DNA from: Triglochin maritima
Taxonomy: Eukaryota > Streptophyta > Magnoliopsida > Alismatales > Juncaginaceae
Direction: 5' to 3'
Assembly: GCA_963682175.1 (NCBI GenBank)
Contig: OY821792.1
Location: forward strand, 31,556,652 to 31,620,651
Length of the DNA stretch: 64,000 bases
The first letter of the stretch is position 1. Every line of letters begins with the position of its first letter. Below the pieces are notes generated by a model. It was given only the letters and a program-made list of their open reading frames with translations. It ran no database searches and was not told the origin of the DNA. The position numbers were made by a program, and so were the translations under genes. Below are positions 11,159-21,492 of the stretch, one piece after another.

Positions 11159-13897
11159 TCAACCATTGGTGCAAAGAAGGGTTTCAGGCACTGCAGCGGG
11201 ATCTAGCTCCTGACAGCCTCGAAGCTTACCTCCTCTTTCTTCGGTTAACAAGAAAGATGGGATACGATGAGAAAGTCGCATCCATTCAGATCGAGGAATT
11301 ACCATCGTTACACTAGTCCCATTTCCGATCTTCGGCCTAAAAACTGAATAAAAGCCTATCATTTTCTCCAAAATCACGATTTTCACTGTAGAGGTAGAAA
11401 TACATATTATTACCGCAACATCATATTCACATGATTCCAAATTAGTTTCTTCCCATTCTGCATTCCAATTTCTGTATACAGCCCAAATCTCGCCAACGTG
11501 AGGATGAATTTCAAATTGATTCTTTTGGGTGTGTTGGACTTCAATTCGATGAGAGAATGCCTGGAGATTGTCATATATCTCAGTGTTGTCATTGCCAGTT
11601 AAGAGCTTAAATCTTCCACACCCAAGAGGAAGATTTTTCTTGTTCCATTCTTTCTCCTCTCTCAACACAGGGCACACATCTAGCCATCGTATGTGCACTC
11701 TGAAAGCCTCTTCATCAACTTTTGTTATCTTAGCGTAATACTTGGGGAATCCATCTAAGTCACTGTACAAGGCCCAAAATTGTCCTTTCTCAAATTTGTT
11801 AATATTTTTTTCTGTCTCGAAGTTGTAAAACTCGGTGTCTCTGTACTGAAATAAAGGTGTCTGGGGCTTGGAGGGAGAACCTACACCCTTTTCTTTGTCC
11901 TTAGACATTGAAACCTCCTTAGGGGATGCCTCCCTCCGCACTTCAGCATCTGCATGGATGGCATTTCGACAGTTCTCATTCCTCGTGGTATCATTGTGGC
12001 CTTCAGGGTGGTGGGGCTTTTTAAGATTTTTCTCGTTCAACTCTGATTTCTTGTGACAAACTTCTCTAGGATCACCCGATGCAGAATGCGTAAAATTGGC
12101 ACTTCCTTCTTTTTTATCATCTACTACTTTTGTGTTATTGCAATCTTGATTTGGCGAAGGGAAAACCTTTATAAACTCAGATGGCAGGGAGGCAGTATCA
12201 AGTTCATAGGATCCTTTCGGAATGCCTTCTTTTTCTTCCCCAGTCATTTTGTGAGAAAGTATCATGTGGGAAAACCTAAGCATTTCCGTAGGTGCTATCA
12301 CTAGAACATCAGGCTCCTCTTCAGCATTTCGTGTGAATACGCTAACAAATCCATTAACCTTAACAAGTAGTGAAACACCAACACCAATATCTGGTGCATA
12401 ATCTGAAATAATTTCCACTATTTCATACTCACAAGATGTGCACTTTTCTGAATCCAAGCTCCAATCGACTCGCCATCCCTTGTACAAAGCCCAAACCTCA
12501 CCCTTACTAGGAAATAACAAGTACGTATTTTTCTTAGGGCCCTTTTCCCAAGACATTACATGAGAAAACATTAGAACGTCATTTGTGTACTGAGTACTTC
12601 CAAGAAAATAATTACCACACGCTACAGGCAGCTTGGAAGCAGTCCAATCAATTTCAACTTGACTTGTAGCATCATGCTCCAGCCAAGTGTATTGTAGCCG
12701 AAACTTTCTCGAGGACACATTCCTGATGAGAGCATAAAACCTAGGCATACCATCAAAATCATCATAAATTGCCCAGATTTGTCCAGCTATGAATGAACTG
12801 GTGTTCCTCTTCTCTTGAAAATCACAAAATTCAGGATCAGGATAAGAAAGACCACCCTCTTCTCTTGCTTCCTCAACATTGGTTTCTTCTCTAGAACTAT
12901 TGTCACTCTCACTTGATTGTGAAACTACAATTTTCCTCCTTTTTATATTTCCGTTTCTAGAAGAACTTGGTGATGGTGCCCTCTTGTTTGTATTTTCCAA
13001 ATTGACTTTAACAAACTCTTGTTTTTCTTCCTTAGCAGGACCACCTACTTGGCCATCTTCTTTTGGCTTATTTTCGGATCTGCATTCAACTTCAACATCA
13101 GTTTTTCCAGTAGCTTTCTGCTGACATGGGATTGGAGGTCTTGAACCTTGCTGGGATGAAACTGAAGGCTTTACCGAATGTTGATTATCGCTTGGTTTGT
13201 TATTCGTTGCAGCAGGTGAAGCACGTTGTGCATTTACATCAAAAGCACTGAAGTACCTGCTGCAACTTTGACATATGAGACACTTGTTCAAATGGGCGAG
13301 ATTATACTGATATCTAACAGCACAGAAAGGGCAGACTGTCCAAAAGGTTCCTGTTTGCTTGTGAGGTTGTTGTTGCTGCTGGAACAAACCAGTTTGTCTG
13401 AACCAACCATTATTAGAAGTACTTGGTGTTCCGGTCTGAACCCTAACAGAGGTGCTCTGATTAGGATGCCAAGTGGGGGGCCTTGGCATAGTTGAATTCG
13501 TTGATGCCCTTTTCATGTCATAAAGTTGTCGCTTTAGTGGATCTGTAAGTATCCTTTGTGCCTCTAAGACAAACTGAAATGCTGCTTCAGCACCAGCAAA
13601 CTTGTTTTTATCAGGATGAAGCAAAAGAGCCAATTTTCTGTATTGCTTCTTGATGGTGGATTCATCTGCAGTAGGATTGACTTGGAGAATCTTGTACCAA
13701 TCTTCTGAATTATTAATCCGCACTGCAGCAGAGCAATGCACTTCACACACAGTTATCATGTGAGAGATGTTCTCAAGACCAGGAAAGAGTTGCTGAGCCT
13801 TAAGGGCAAACTTATATGCAGCACTGAAGTCTTTTCCTTGCATCTTAGTTTCTGCAATAACTTTGGCTCTCCGAGCCTCTTCTTTATTGCCGTCCAT
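11159..13897 (-). CDS. DnaJ (J-domain) protein with two DUF3444 domains
   Basis: A single uninterrupted 912-residue coding exon. A J-domain spans about residues 66-127 with the HPD motif at 94-96, which in this family stimulates Hsp70 ATPase activity. A zinc-ribbon-like stretch follows (CPFC about 189-192, CQSC about 210-213), then a low-complexity linker with a basic KRRK nuclear-localisation-like motif near 316. Two DUF3444 domains follow, about 355-560 and 690-900, each opening with FxxF, GQxWA and Y.D.DG.P..YA motifs. This order is typical of a plant-specific family of likely nuclear co-chaperones; the DUF3444 role is not known to me. The 5' UTR is split by an intron ending at 14082, so the coding part is intronless. 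A piece of its leader is copied at 9043-9565. Confidence 0.93.
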   Translation of the reverse strand: MDGNKEEARRAKVIAETKMQGKDFSAAYKFALKAQQLFPGLENISHMITVCEVHCSAAVRINNSEDWYKILQVNPTADESTIKKQYRKLALLLHPDKNKFAGAEAAFQFVLEAQRILTDPLKRQLYDMKRASTNSTMPRPPTWHPNQSTSVRVQTGTPSTSNNGWFRQTGLFQQQQQPHKQTGTFWTVCPFCAVRYQYNLAHLNKCLICQSCSRYFSAFDVNAQRASPAATNNKPSDNQHSVKPSVSSQQGSRPPIPCQQKATGKTDVEVECRSENKPKEDGQVGGPAKEEKQEFVKVNLENTNKRAPSPSSSRNGNIKRRKIVVSQSSESDNSSREETNVEEAREEGGLSYPDPEFCDFQEKRNTSSFIAGQIWAIYDDFDGMPRFYALIRNVSSRKFRLQYTWLEHDATSQVEIDWTASKLPVACGNYFLGSTQYTNDVLMFSHVMSWEKGPKKNTYLLFPSKGEVWALYKGWRVDWSLDSEKCTSCEYEIVEIISDYAPDIGVGVSLLVKVNGFVSVFTRNAEEEPDVLVIAPTEMLRFSHMILSHKMTGEEKEGIPKGSYELDTASLPSEFIKVFPSPNQDCNNTKVVDDKKEGSANFTHSASGDPREVCHKKSELNEKNLKKPHHPEGHNDTTRNENCRNAIHADAEVRREASPKEVSMSKDKEKGVGSPSKPQTPLFQYRDTEFYNFETEKNINKFEKGQFWALYSDLDGFPKYYAKITKVDEEAFRVHIRWLDVCPVLREEKEWNKKNLPLGCGRFKLLTGNDNTEIYDNLQAFSHRIEVQHTQKNQFEIHPHVGEIWAVYRNWNAEWEETNLESCEYDVAVIICISTSTVKIVILEKMIGFYSVFRPKIGNGTSVTMVIPRSEWMRLSHRIPSFLLTEERGGKLRGCQELDPAAVPETLLCTNG

Positions 13898-14525
13898 GGT
13901 AGCTTGTTAGTTGAATATAAATAACAAAGAGACTACCTCCTTCCTGAATTAATATGAAACTTTATCCTCATGCTGCCTTCATTTTTTCGAACAACATGAA
14001 TAACAGAGACAACATTAACATTTCTCATACCTTCATCGTACCACAGGCTCAACAACTATAGATGATAGGAACATCATTTGCCTGCAAAGCAAAACTTAAA
14101 ACATTAAAAGGTGTAACATAAATTGCATTAACAAGCCATAAACAACAAAAGTGTATAGTGTGCAATGTAGTTGTTTTACTTTCCATTATTTACAAAATGG
14201 AAGACAAGCTTCTACAAAATAGTATGAATTACAAGTCAAAGGCCCTGAACCATAAGGATGATTTTGTAATATCTCTTGAACTTCAAAAAATCTTGAATTG
14301 GTCCCTCCATATTTTGTATATGTATTACTTAAGTCTATTTATTCTGACCTTCTATACAAATCAAGCCCTGCACTCCAGTAAAAATCAGTCCACTCATGAC
14401 GCAAGAAGTATATTCAATATAACATTGTCAAGAATGGATGTTATTTTTGTGAAACAGAGCTCTCATGTGGGTATCATTCAACTTTGAGATCAAAGATTCG
14501 ATGGTAAAGTCATCCAAAAAAGGTA
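13898..14525 (-). other. DnaJ 5' UTR with intron acceptor
   Basis: On the minus strand TTTGCTTTGCAG ends at 14082 and is followed by sequence leading to the ATG at 13897, so about 180 bp of leader exon precede the start. The upstream leader exon was not identified. The block 13948-14520 is duplicated at 9043-9565. Confidence 0.6.
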
Positions 14526-14880
14526 AAAATGCAGCACTACCAAACAGGTAGTGTAAGCATGTAAGGTACACAAGTTTACATGTGTAAACTGTACTTTCCC
14601 CTAATTTTAGCCCCAACCAATTAATTTCGTTGTAATTTACAGGAGTCCAACCTTGGTGAGTGGACATTCAAGAAATCAATTTTGAAGTTTTATCTTATGT
14701 TATTGATGTTAAAATCAAGGGTATGGACTCATGTCGCTTGCCCAAGTTCCAACTTAGGAAGGAATAATGTGAACATTTAACCATAAGGGCGGTGGTCTGG
14801 TGAGTTCCCTTAACCATAATATCAGAAAATATTCGCACACAAACTACTTAAAGTATTAAAAGAACTACTTTGATCAATCC

Positions 14881-14988
14881 AAATGATTTCACTATAACAT
14901 TTCTAATGTACAAAATTGGTTTTCTGAACATGCCAAATGATTTCACTATAACATTTCTAATGTACAAAATTGGTTTTCTGAACATGCA
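14881..14988. repeat. 54-bp direct tandem duplication
   Basis: Two identical or nearly identical 54-bp units start AAATGATTTCACTATAAC at 14881 and 14935. They lie just downstream of the PPR stop codon, probably in its 3' UTR. The decayed PPR copy near 17760 shows only one half-unit. Confidence 0.9.
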
Positions 14989-15010
14989 ACCAAATTATCC
15001 AACACTTGAA

Positions 15011-16852
15011 TCAACAAAAACTTGGTTTTCTCATTTCAGAATGCAAAAAACTCAGCATCTCACTGATCTTTTCCTTGTGAGGAACTGAATGAGTGTTGCT
15101 AACAAACACAAACACCATGTCTTTGACCTCAATCCAACTACAACCAGGCACCTTCTTCACACCACGCTCCATCATTCTCTTCCTCACCTTCTCAGCCTCC
15201 TCCCATTGCCCGCTCGAGCAATACATGTTCGACAACATCACGTATCCGGTCTCCTTTCGGGGCTCCAAAAACACCAACTCTTCCCCAACTTTCCTACCAA
15301 TACTCGGCATTTGCTCATGTGCCAAGCAAGCGCTGAGCAACGCCTCTAGAGAGCTTGTGCCTTCAAGAGTAGAACACAATTGGTTGGCCTCATGCAACCG
15401 GCCCAACCGGCCGAGAAGATCGATAATGCAAGTCATGTGGTCAGGCCCCGGTGGGAGGTTGTGAATTGCTTTCATTGACTTGAGAAGTGTTTGAGCCTCT
15501 TCTAGACGCCCCGAGTGGCTACATGCCATCAGTAATCCGATGAATGTAATGTTGTCAGGCGGGAAATTATGTGAAAGCATCGATTTATATGCACCAAGAG
15601 CATCTGAAACACGCCCATGAATGGCGAAACTAAATAGCATTGTATTCCATGAGATAGAATCTTTGGTAGGCATTTCGTCAAACGCTTTCAATGAACTTCC
15701 CAAATCGCCACACTTTGCGTACATATTGACAAGGCTATTACCCACATACACATATGATGTGAATCCGGTGCTAATCACAGAGCCATGGATCATTTTACCA
15801 TGTCCAAGCACTGCTAAATTAGAGCAAGCGAGAAGGACATGTCCAAACGTGTACTCATCAGGGCGAACATTATTCTTTGTCATCTCGACAAAGAAAGCTA
15901 AAGCCTCATTCCCATTGCCATTCCTTGCATATCCGGTTATGATCAAAGTCCATGATACTACATTTTTCTCGGGAGCTCGCGAAAATAAGGAAAGGGCCTC
16001 TTCAACTTTTCCAATTCTGATGTGTGCATCAATCATCACGTTCCAAGAGGCTTGAGATCGGATCTCTATCGACTCGAAAACCCTACCAGCAGCGCCCATC
16101 GAACCAAACTTAGAATAGAAGCTAAGAATCGAGTTGCTCACTACTGAACTTGATTCCCAACCATTCTTGACGATAATTGCATGTATAACGAAACCAAAAT
16201 CCATTTCTTCTCCTACTGCAGCAGAAGTCATTAAAGCTGAGAACGTCCAAACATCTCCTCTAACACCACACATACCCATTTCTTTGAAAAAACTCATAGA
16301 TGATTGGAATTCCCCAAATTGAGCATAAGCCAAGATCAACATGTTCCAAGCAACAACACCTCGGCAAGGCATTTCATCGAAAATTCTCCTACCAACATCA
16401 AAATCTCCGAGCCTTGCGTAAGCATAAAGCAAAGAACACCATGACACATCATTCTTCACAGGCATCCACCGAAAAACCCTCGAAGCGCTTGAAGGAAAAC
16501 CACACTTCCCATACATATCCACAAGCGCATTGCACACGGGCAACGACAAATGCAATCCACTAAAAACAACAAGTGCGTGGAGACTCGCTCCAACCCCAAG
16601 ATCACCTGCATTAGTTGAGGCACTCAACACGGTAGTCAAAGTGAACGCGTCAGGCGCGATATCGGAAATTCTCATTTGGGAAAACACCAAGAGGGCGTCC
16701 TTGGTGTGACCCAAGTGGGCATAACTTGTTATCATGGCATTACAAGCGATGGTGTCTTTGTGGGGCATTTTGTCGAACATGTCCCGGGCATGTTGGATAA
16801 GACCAGATCGTGCCAGGGAGCAAATCTTCGAGGTTGTTCTGAAGATGTCCAT
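15011..16852 (-). CDS. PLS-class pentatricopeptide repeat protein (At2g36980-like)
   Basis: An intronless reading frame; I start at the first ATG (16852), giving 613 aa, because the open frame upstream of it has only non-ATG codons back to a stop. PPR proteins bind organellar RNA for editing, splicing or stabilisation. P, L and S repeats fill about residues 10-510 (DTIACNAMITSYA, NVVSWTLIITGYA, DSISWNTMLFSFA). An E/E+ type tail follows, with GCSWIEV near the end. There is no C-terminal DYW deaminase domain, so any editing role would need a partner. Motif order and wording match Arabidopsis At2g36980 closely, as far as I recall that protein. The N terminus is short for a strong organelle transit peptide. 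A collapsed duplicate lies at 17757-18520. Confidence 0.92.
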   Translation of the reverse strand: MDIFRTTSKICSLARSGLIQHARDMFDKMPHKDTIACNAMITSYAHLGHTKDALLVFSQMRISDIAPDAFTLTTVLSASTNAGDLGVGASLHALVVFSGLHLSLPVCNALVDMYGKCGFPSSASRVFRWMPVKNDVSWCSLLYAYARLGDFDVGRRIFDEMPCRGVVAWNMLILAYAQFGEFQSSMSFFKEMGMCGVRGDVWTFSALMTSAAVGEEMDFGFVIHAIIVKNGWESSSVVSNSILSFYSKFGSMGAAGRVFESIEIRSQASWNVMIDAHIRIGKVEEALSLFSRAPEKNVVSWTLIITGYARNGNGNEALAFFVEMTKNNVRPDEYTFGHVLLACSNLAVLGHGKMIHGSVISTGFTSYVYVGNSLVNMYAKCGDLGSSLKAFDEMPTKDSISWNTMLFSFAIHGRVSDALGAYKSMLSHNFPPDNITFIGLLMACSHSGRLEEAQTLLKSMKAIHNLPPGPDHMTCIIDLLGRLGRLHEANQLCSTLEGTSSLEALLSACLAHEQMPSIGRKVGEELVFLEPRKETGYVMLSNMYCSSGQWEEAEKVRKRMMERGVKKVPGCSWIEVKDMVFVFVSNTHSVPHKEKISEMLSFLHSEMRKPSFC

Positions 16853-17379
16853 TAAATCAACATCCCTTCTTCCAGTGGTTTGCTCTTGATCCAACCGCTT
16901 ATTCTAGGTTTGATCCAACTGCTATTGCACTTTGATAGAGACACAAGTTTGGAATTGTTGCAGTTAACACAACAAAGGATATTTCTTAGCCTGGATTTGA
17001 AAGAGAATAATAACAATCTTGTTTTAACGACCTTCACACTTTAACAGTCCAACTCCCTATTTCAAACTTAAGGTTCTTCTCCTTCAAATTATTATTTTTT
17101 CAATTTGGCGAAATTATTTCCATAAAAATTATACAAGGTTGTGAAACTTTCATAACTAAACATCTCGGAAAATGAAATCAAAAGTAGTCTTCTTTCTTAT
17201 TTCTTGATCGTTATCCTGCCTTGAGTGTACCCCAACTAGTTTCTGATTAAAGACTTTGTTATTGTTGTATTATCCTATTCCTACCTTTTGTGATTTTGAG
17301 ATTTGAACTTGTTTGCGTGTTGAAAAATTTGGTTGAGCAACCAAACCATCTAATATGGACCAGAAAATTCAACTCTACA

Positions 17380-17700
17380 AATTCCAAAAGAAAACCAACA
17401 TAACCCCCCTAAAGGCAAACCTAGCACGAGCATTGCAACCCAAACCCTAGAAATCGCACCAAAACCGCAAAACCCTAGATCGGCGTGGGTCGTCGAATCG
17501 GGTCGGGAGACCAAAACCCTAGACTGAGGAAGAGATAACGGAGGTCGGGGAGAGAGAAGGAGTACCTCGTCGGAGGAGTCGCCGGAGGTGGGGTTTGTTG
17601 GAGGGAAATGAATTGGGTTGGTTTTGGTGTAATTGCAGATTTTGGTGGTGTTTGGGTTGGTTTGGACGGCTGGGATTCGTTTGGGTGATCGGACGGCTGT
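17380..17700 (-). other. G+C-rich leader-like stretch, possible first exon
   Basis: It stands out from AT-rich surroundings and contains repeated AAACCCTAG, a common feature of plant transcription starts. On the minus strand GACGAG|GTACTCC could be a splice donor. It may be the non-coding first exon and promoter of the PPR or DnaJ gene. No protein is recognisable. Confidence 0.35.
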
Positions 17701-17756
17701 GTGTGTGGGATTTTGGAAAATATAAGGGACAGAATTGAATTTATTTATTTGAGAAA

Positions 17757-18520
17757 TTGGATTTCTGAAAATGCAACCAAATTAATTATCCAACACCTGA
17801 ATCTGAATCAACAAAAACGTGGGTTTCTCATTTCAGAATGCAAAAAACTCGAACATATCACTAATCGTTGTTTTCCTTGTGAGGAATTGAATGAGTGTTG
17901 CTGACAAAAACAAAATCTAAACATGTCTTTGATAGACCTCAATCCAGCTACGTTACGTACAACCTGAAGCCTTGATTCATCGCCATACGTGCTCAGCGCT
18001 TGCTTGTTTACGAGTACGTACTTAGAACTTAACTGTTTCACCCCCAAATTCCGTTATTAAAGGAAACATCAAATTCCAGCAACGACATGTCAAACGTCTT
18101 GGTAAAAATAATGTTGAATCACTTCCAATTTGAAATCGTAGTATCGAAAAATTATGGAACATCAAAAAAAATATATTAAAGGAAACCAATTAAGTTGCTC
18201 TCGAAACAACCATATTGGCCTTTGAGAGTACGTACGTAGAACTTAATTGTTTAGCCTCGTCCAAATTAAATAACTGCCCAACCGGCCGGCCGAGGAGATC
18301 AATAATGCAATTCGATCGATCACGCCACGGTGGGAGGTTGTAAATTGTTTTCATTGACTCGATCGAGCCATTTCATGCCATCAGTAATCGTTCCAATGAA
18401 TGTGACGTTGTTAGGTAGGAAATTATGTGAAAGCATGCATGGATTTATATGCATCAAGACCATCCGATTGAACACACGTCCCTGCAAATGGCGAAACTAA
18501 TTAAATAGCATTGTGTTCCA
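17757..18520 (-). pseudogene. Collapsed duplicate of the PPR gene
   Basis: 17757-17960 matches the 3' end of the PPR gene (14970-15140), including codons for a tail like SFLHSEMRNPRFC. 18270-18520 matches internal PPR coding sequence (15400-15650). Sequence after 18521 resembles the region upstream of the PPR gene (17110-17360). Most repeats are deleted and small insertions such as TCGATCGAT-rich bits break every frame. It is a non-functional tandem duplicate with a large internal loss. Confidence 0.8.
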
Positions 18521-19626
18521 TTATTTGGAGAAATCACTTCAATTATAATTAAGGTTGCATAACTGATCTCAGAATTTCATCATTATACTGCCTTCAGTCT
18601 ACCCCCAACTAATTTATGATTAAAGACTTCGTTATTGTCGTTGTATTATCCTACATTTCGTGATTTGGATATTTTAACTTGTCTGAGTGTTGGAAACTTT
18701 TGTTGAGCAACCAAACTATGTAACTTTTTTTAAACCTAATTGTGGTCAATAATTTGGGTTAAAACTTACCGTATATACCAATGTTATTCATGTTGGGAAA
18801 ATAGACTCGCATGGACAACAAACTCTAAGAAAAAATTAATCTGCATCCATTATATATCTAACTACATAGCTTTTACATACGTAAACCAACGAGACAAACC
18901 AACCACCAAAACAATTCAACAACTCCAACCAAAAACTGCACATCCAAATTCAGAAAGATTTCGAAATCATCATGTGACTGGGGTTTGTTAAAAGCACCAG
19001 TGCATGTGGGGGGACACTGATCAAGAACAGCCTTGCAATTGAAAATTAGCTGTCTCCTTCTGATGTCAAAGATTAAAAAAACAAATTGGACTACAGATGA
19101 TAAAACCCAGCAAAATGACAAAAATGTCACCATGATTTATGTCCACAAGGAAAGGAATCCAAGAAAACTACATGAATTCTGAATCTGCTCTACAAATCTT
19201 ACAGTGTACTTTAACTTTAACTCGATCCACTGTATTTTATTGGCAATGCATGTCTACTATTTCCTTCTCAATGATATCATGATTTGAGGTTTTAACTCTT
19301 TAATCATACCTTCATTTTTCAATATCCATTAACCATTTAAAACAACTATGTATTTATTACATTGTTAACATTCTCTGACACTTCTTCTGTCCAAAATCCA
19401 AATATATGCACGGAAAATGTGTATATCACCATAACTAACGTATACCAATATGAGAAAAAATTCCTTAATTCATAACCTTAATGTTGGTTGAAATATCCAA
19501 ATACGATCTTCCTAATATTATCCAGAAAATGCCATCTTATTAGTGGATTTACACGGAGAGAGTATAAAACCCATAGTTTGAAATGAGTGCTATTTCTCTG
19601 CAACAGTTGAAAGTTCTCGACACTAA
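18521..19626. other. Intergenic spacer
   Basis: The first 200 bp continue the PPR-locus duplication. The remainder is AT-rich with no supported gene; the short ORFs at 18740-19133 resemble nothing. Confidence 0.55.
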
Positions 19627-20653
19627 GGCCATCACTAACCATGACCTGGACGACCCGGTCATCAGCTCTCTCTCTCTTCAAAATCAGCTTTCTCACTCTT
19701 CCACATCAGCTTTCTCTTTCCTCAACCCACCTTCTTCTCTTTCCTACACTATTCATCTCTTAACCACAACCCAACACAACCCACAACAACCAACATCTCT
19801 CCTCCACATCATTTCGGGGTCCATCTTGGTTAAAATTTTAAAAAAATTTAAAAAATTTCTAAAAAATCAAAACAATTATAAAACGAATTTTCAAAAAAAA
19901 ATTTATAAAAAAACTCAAACAAAAAAATCAAAACAAAAATCAAAACAAAAAAAAATAAAAAAAAAATAAAATTCAACCCGGACGCACCACGTGGCACGTC
20001 CGGGTTGGCTAACCTAGACAACCGGATCGTCGACCCGGGCGTTGAAACGCCCAGGTCGATGACCCAGGCATCTTCAACCGCTGTTTTTCAGCGTTAACAA
20101 AAAAAAAAATTCGGTCGAAGATGACCGACCTCATCACGACCGTGTTTTTTGTGCGTTAAGGGCACCCCTTATCGGGGCCAAAACCCAGGTCATCCGACCT
20201 GGGTCGAAGATGACCCAGGTCATCTTCGCGTTAACGCGAAGATGACCTGGGTCATCTTCGCCCGGGTCGTCGACCCGGGCGTTCCAACGCCCGGGTCGAC
20301 GACCTGGGTGCCCCAGGTCACCCAACCCGGACGCGCCACGTGGCGCGTCCGGGTTTTTTTTTTGTTTTTTTTTTTAGTTTTTAGTTTTATTTTTTTGTTA
20401 AATATTTGTTTTAGATGTTAGGTTGATTTATTTTTTGGAGATGTTGGGTTTAATTTATGTTTGGTTTAAATATGTTGGGGTATTATTTATTTGTTGTGGG
20501 TTTTGTTGGGTTGTGGTTAAGAGATGAATAGTGTAGGAAAGAGAAGAATGTGGGTTGAGGAAAGAGAAAGCTGATGTGGAAGAGAGAGAAAGCTGATTTT
20601 GAAGAGAGAGAGAGCTGATGACCGGGTCGTCCAGGTCATGGTTAGGGATGGCC
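19627..20653. mobile_element. Foldback / PIF-Harbinger-like MITE, TSD TAA
   Basis: The left end GGCCATCACTAACCATGACC and the right end GGTCATGGTTAGGGATGGCC are inverted repeats flanked by TAA on both sides (19624-19626, 20654-20656), the target size and sequence expected of PIF/Harbinger elements. The inverted arms continue for over 200 bp (GAGAGAG, AAAGCTGAT, CCACATTC). The G+C-rich core at 19970-20360 is almost wholly self-complementary, with perfect palindromes at 20205-20260 and 20322-20353. There is no transposase ORF, so it is non-autonomous. Confidence 0.75.
20205..20260. repeat. Perfect 56-bp palindrome
   Basis: The sequence reads the same on both strands, centred on GCGTTAACGC at 20232/20233, with arms made of GATGACC(T/C)(G/A)GGTCATC. 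A second perfect palindrome of 32 bp, centred on the G-box core CCACGTGG, lies at 20322-20353. Either can extrude as a cruciform or give hairpin RNA. Confidence 0.9.
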
Positions 20654-20656
20654 TAA

Positions 20657-21090
20657 GGGATGGCCTTACATGTGACACATGAATGGAATCTTTCTCAACT
20701 TTGGCGTTACATGAAAAGACCCATCTTTTCAGCTCCTTTATCTCATCTTTTAAACACCACCACCACTCTAGTCTGAATAAAAAATCAAAGCAATTTGTAG
20801 GAAAGTTGACGAATGTTTCAAACGTTTTCTTTTCCTTTAGCTAAAAATTATTACTCACAATCATACCTTCATAATAGCATCACTAGCATGTAAAAAAAAC
20901 CATTTTATTAAAAAAAACATCAGCATATCATCTTCTGTTAAAATTAACTACATGCAATGGACAAGCGTAATTGCCAACATATCACAACACATAATTTCAG
21001 TTAACATCTCACACAACAAAAGTAGGTCGATAGCAAATATACCAACAACAAACATCACAAATATATTAGCTTTATAATAATTACTCACAA
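20657..21090. other. Short intergenic spacer
   Basis: The first bases duplicate the transposon end (GGGATGGCCTTA). The rest is AT-rich 3' flank of the arabinogalactan-like gene, with no other feature seen. Confidence 0.5.
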
Positions 21091-21492
21091 TCACAAAACG
21101 ACCAACAACCCCAAATATGCCAAAAACCCGCCAACCCGCCTCGCCCCGCCTGAGGCACTAGAAGAGCTCAATGAGGCCAATGCAGCACTGGGACCGATCG
21201 CGTCCGGGTCTGGTTTGGTCGGGTTGGATTGAACCGTAGGGATGGTGCCCATTCCCCTCCCAGGGGAGGGGAATAACGGCATTATGTCGGGCGTCAAGGC
21301 GGGTGGCTCAACTGGAAATTTCGGCATATCAGGTAAGTAGACGGGCGAGGCAGCGATCGTAGAGGGTGGCAATTCGGCCGGAGAAGAAGGAAGGGTCAAT
21401 GGAAATGAGGAGGTTGTGGTGGTTGGAAGCAAGAGTAGGAGTGTTGCGATTAGTGATATGATTGGGAAGTAGAGGGTGGGAGTGGCCATCAT
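21091..21492 (-). CDS. Classical arabinogalactan protein-like (AGP26 type)
   Basis: An intronless 133-residue protein beginning at a double ATG. It has an N-terminal hydrophobic signal peptide (about 1-28). A Pro/Ala/Ser/Thr-rich middle contains the segment TPDIMPLFPSPG, which I recognise from the AGP25/26/27 group. A C-terminal small-residue plus hydrophobic tail (GGFLAYLGLLVVL) fits a GPI-anchor signal. Such proteins are hydroxylated on proline, heavily O-glycosylated and tethered at the plasma membrane outer face. Pro-rich sequences are easy to over-interpret, but signal peptide, motif and GPI tail agree. Confidence 0.75.
   Translation of the reverse strand: MMATPTLYFPIISLIATLLLLLPTTTTSSFPLTLPSSPAELPPSTIAASPVYLPDMPKFPVEPPALTPDIMPLFPSPGRGMGTIPTVQSNPTKPDPDAIGPSAALASLSSSSASGGARRVGGFLAYLGLLVVL

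Noticed and set aside
20134..20421. ORFs with DDPGHLRVNAKMTWVIF-like text on both strands
   Set aside because: The same words appear on both strands because the DNA is palindromic; not coding.
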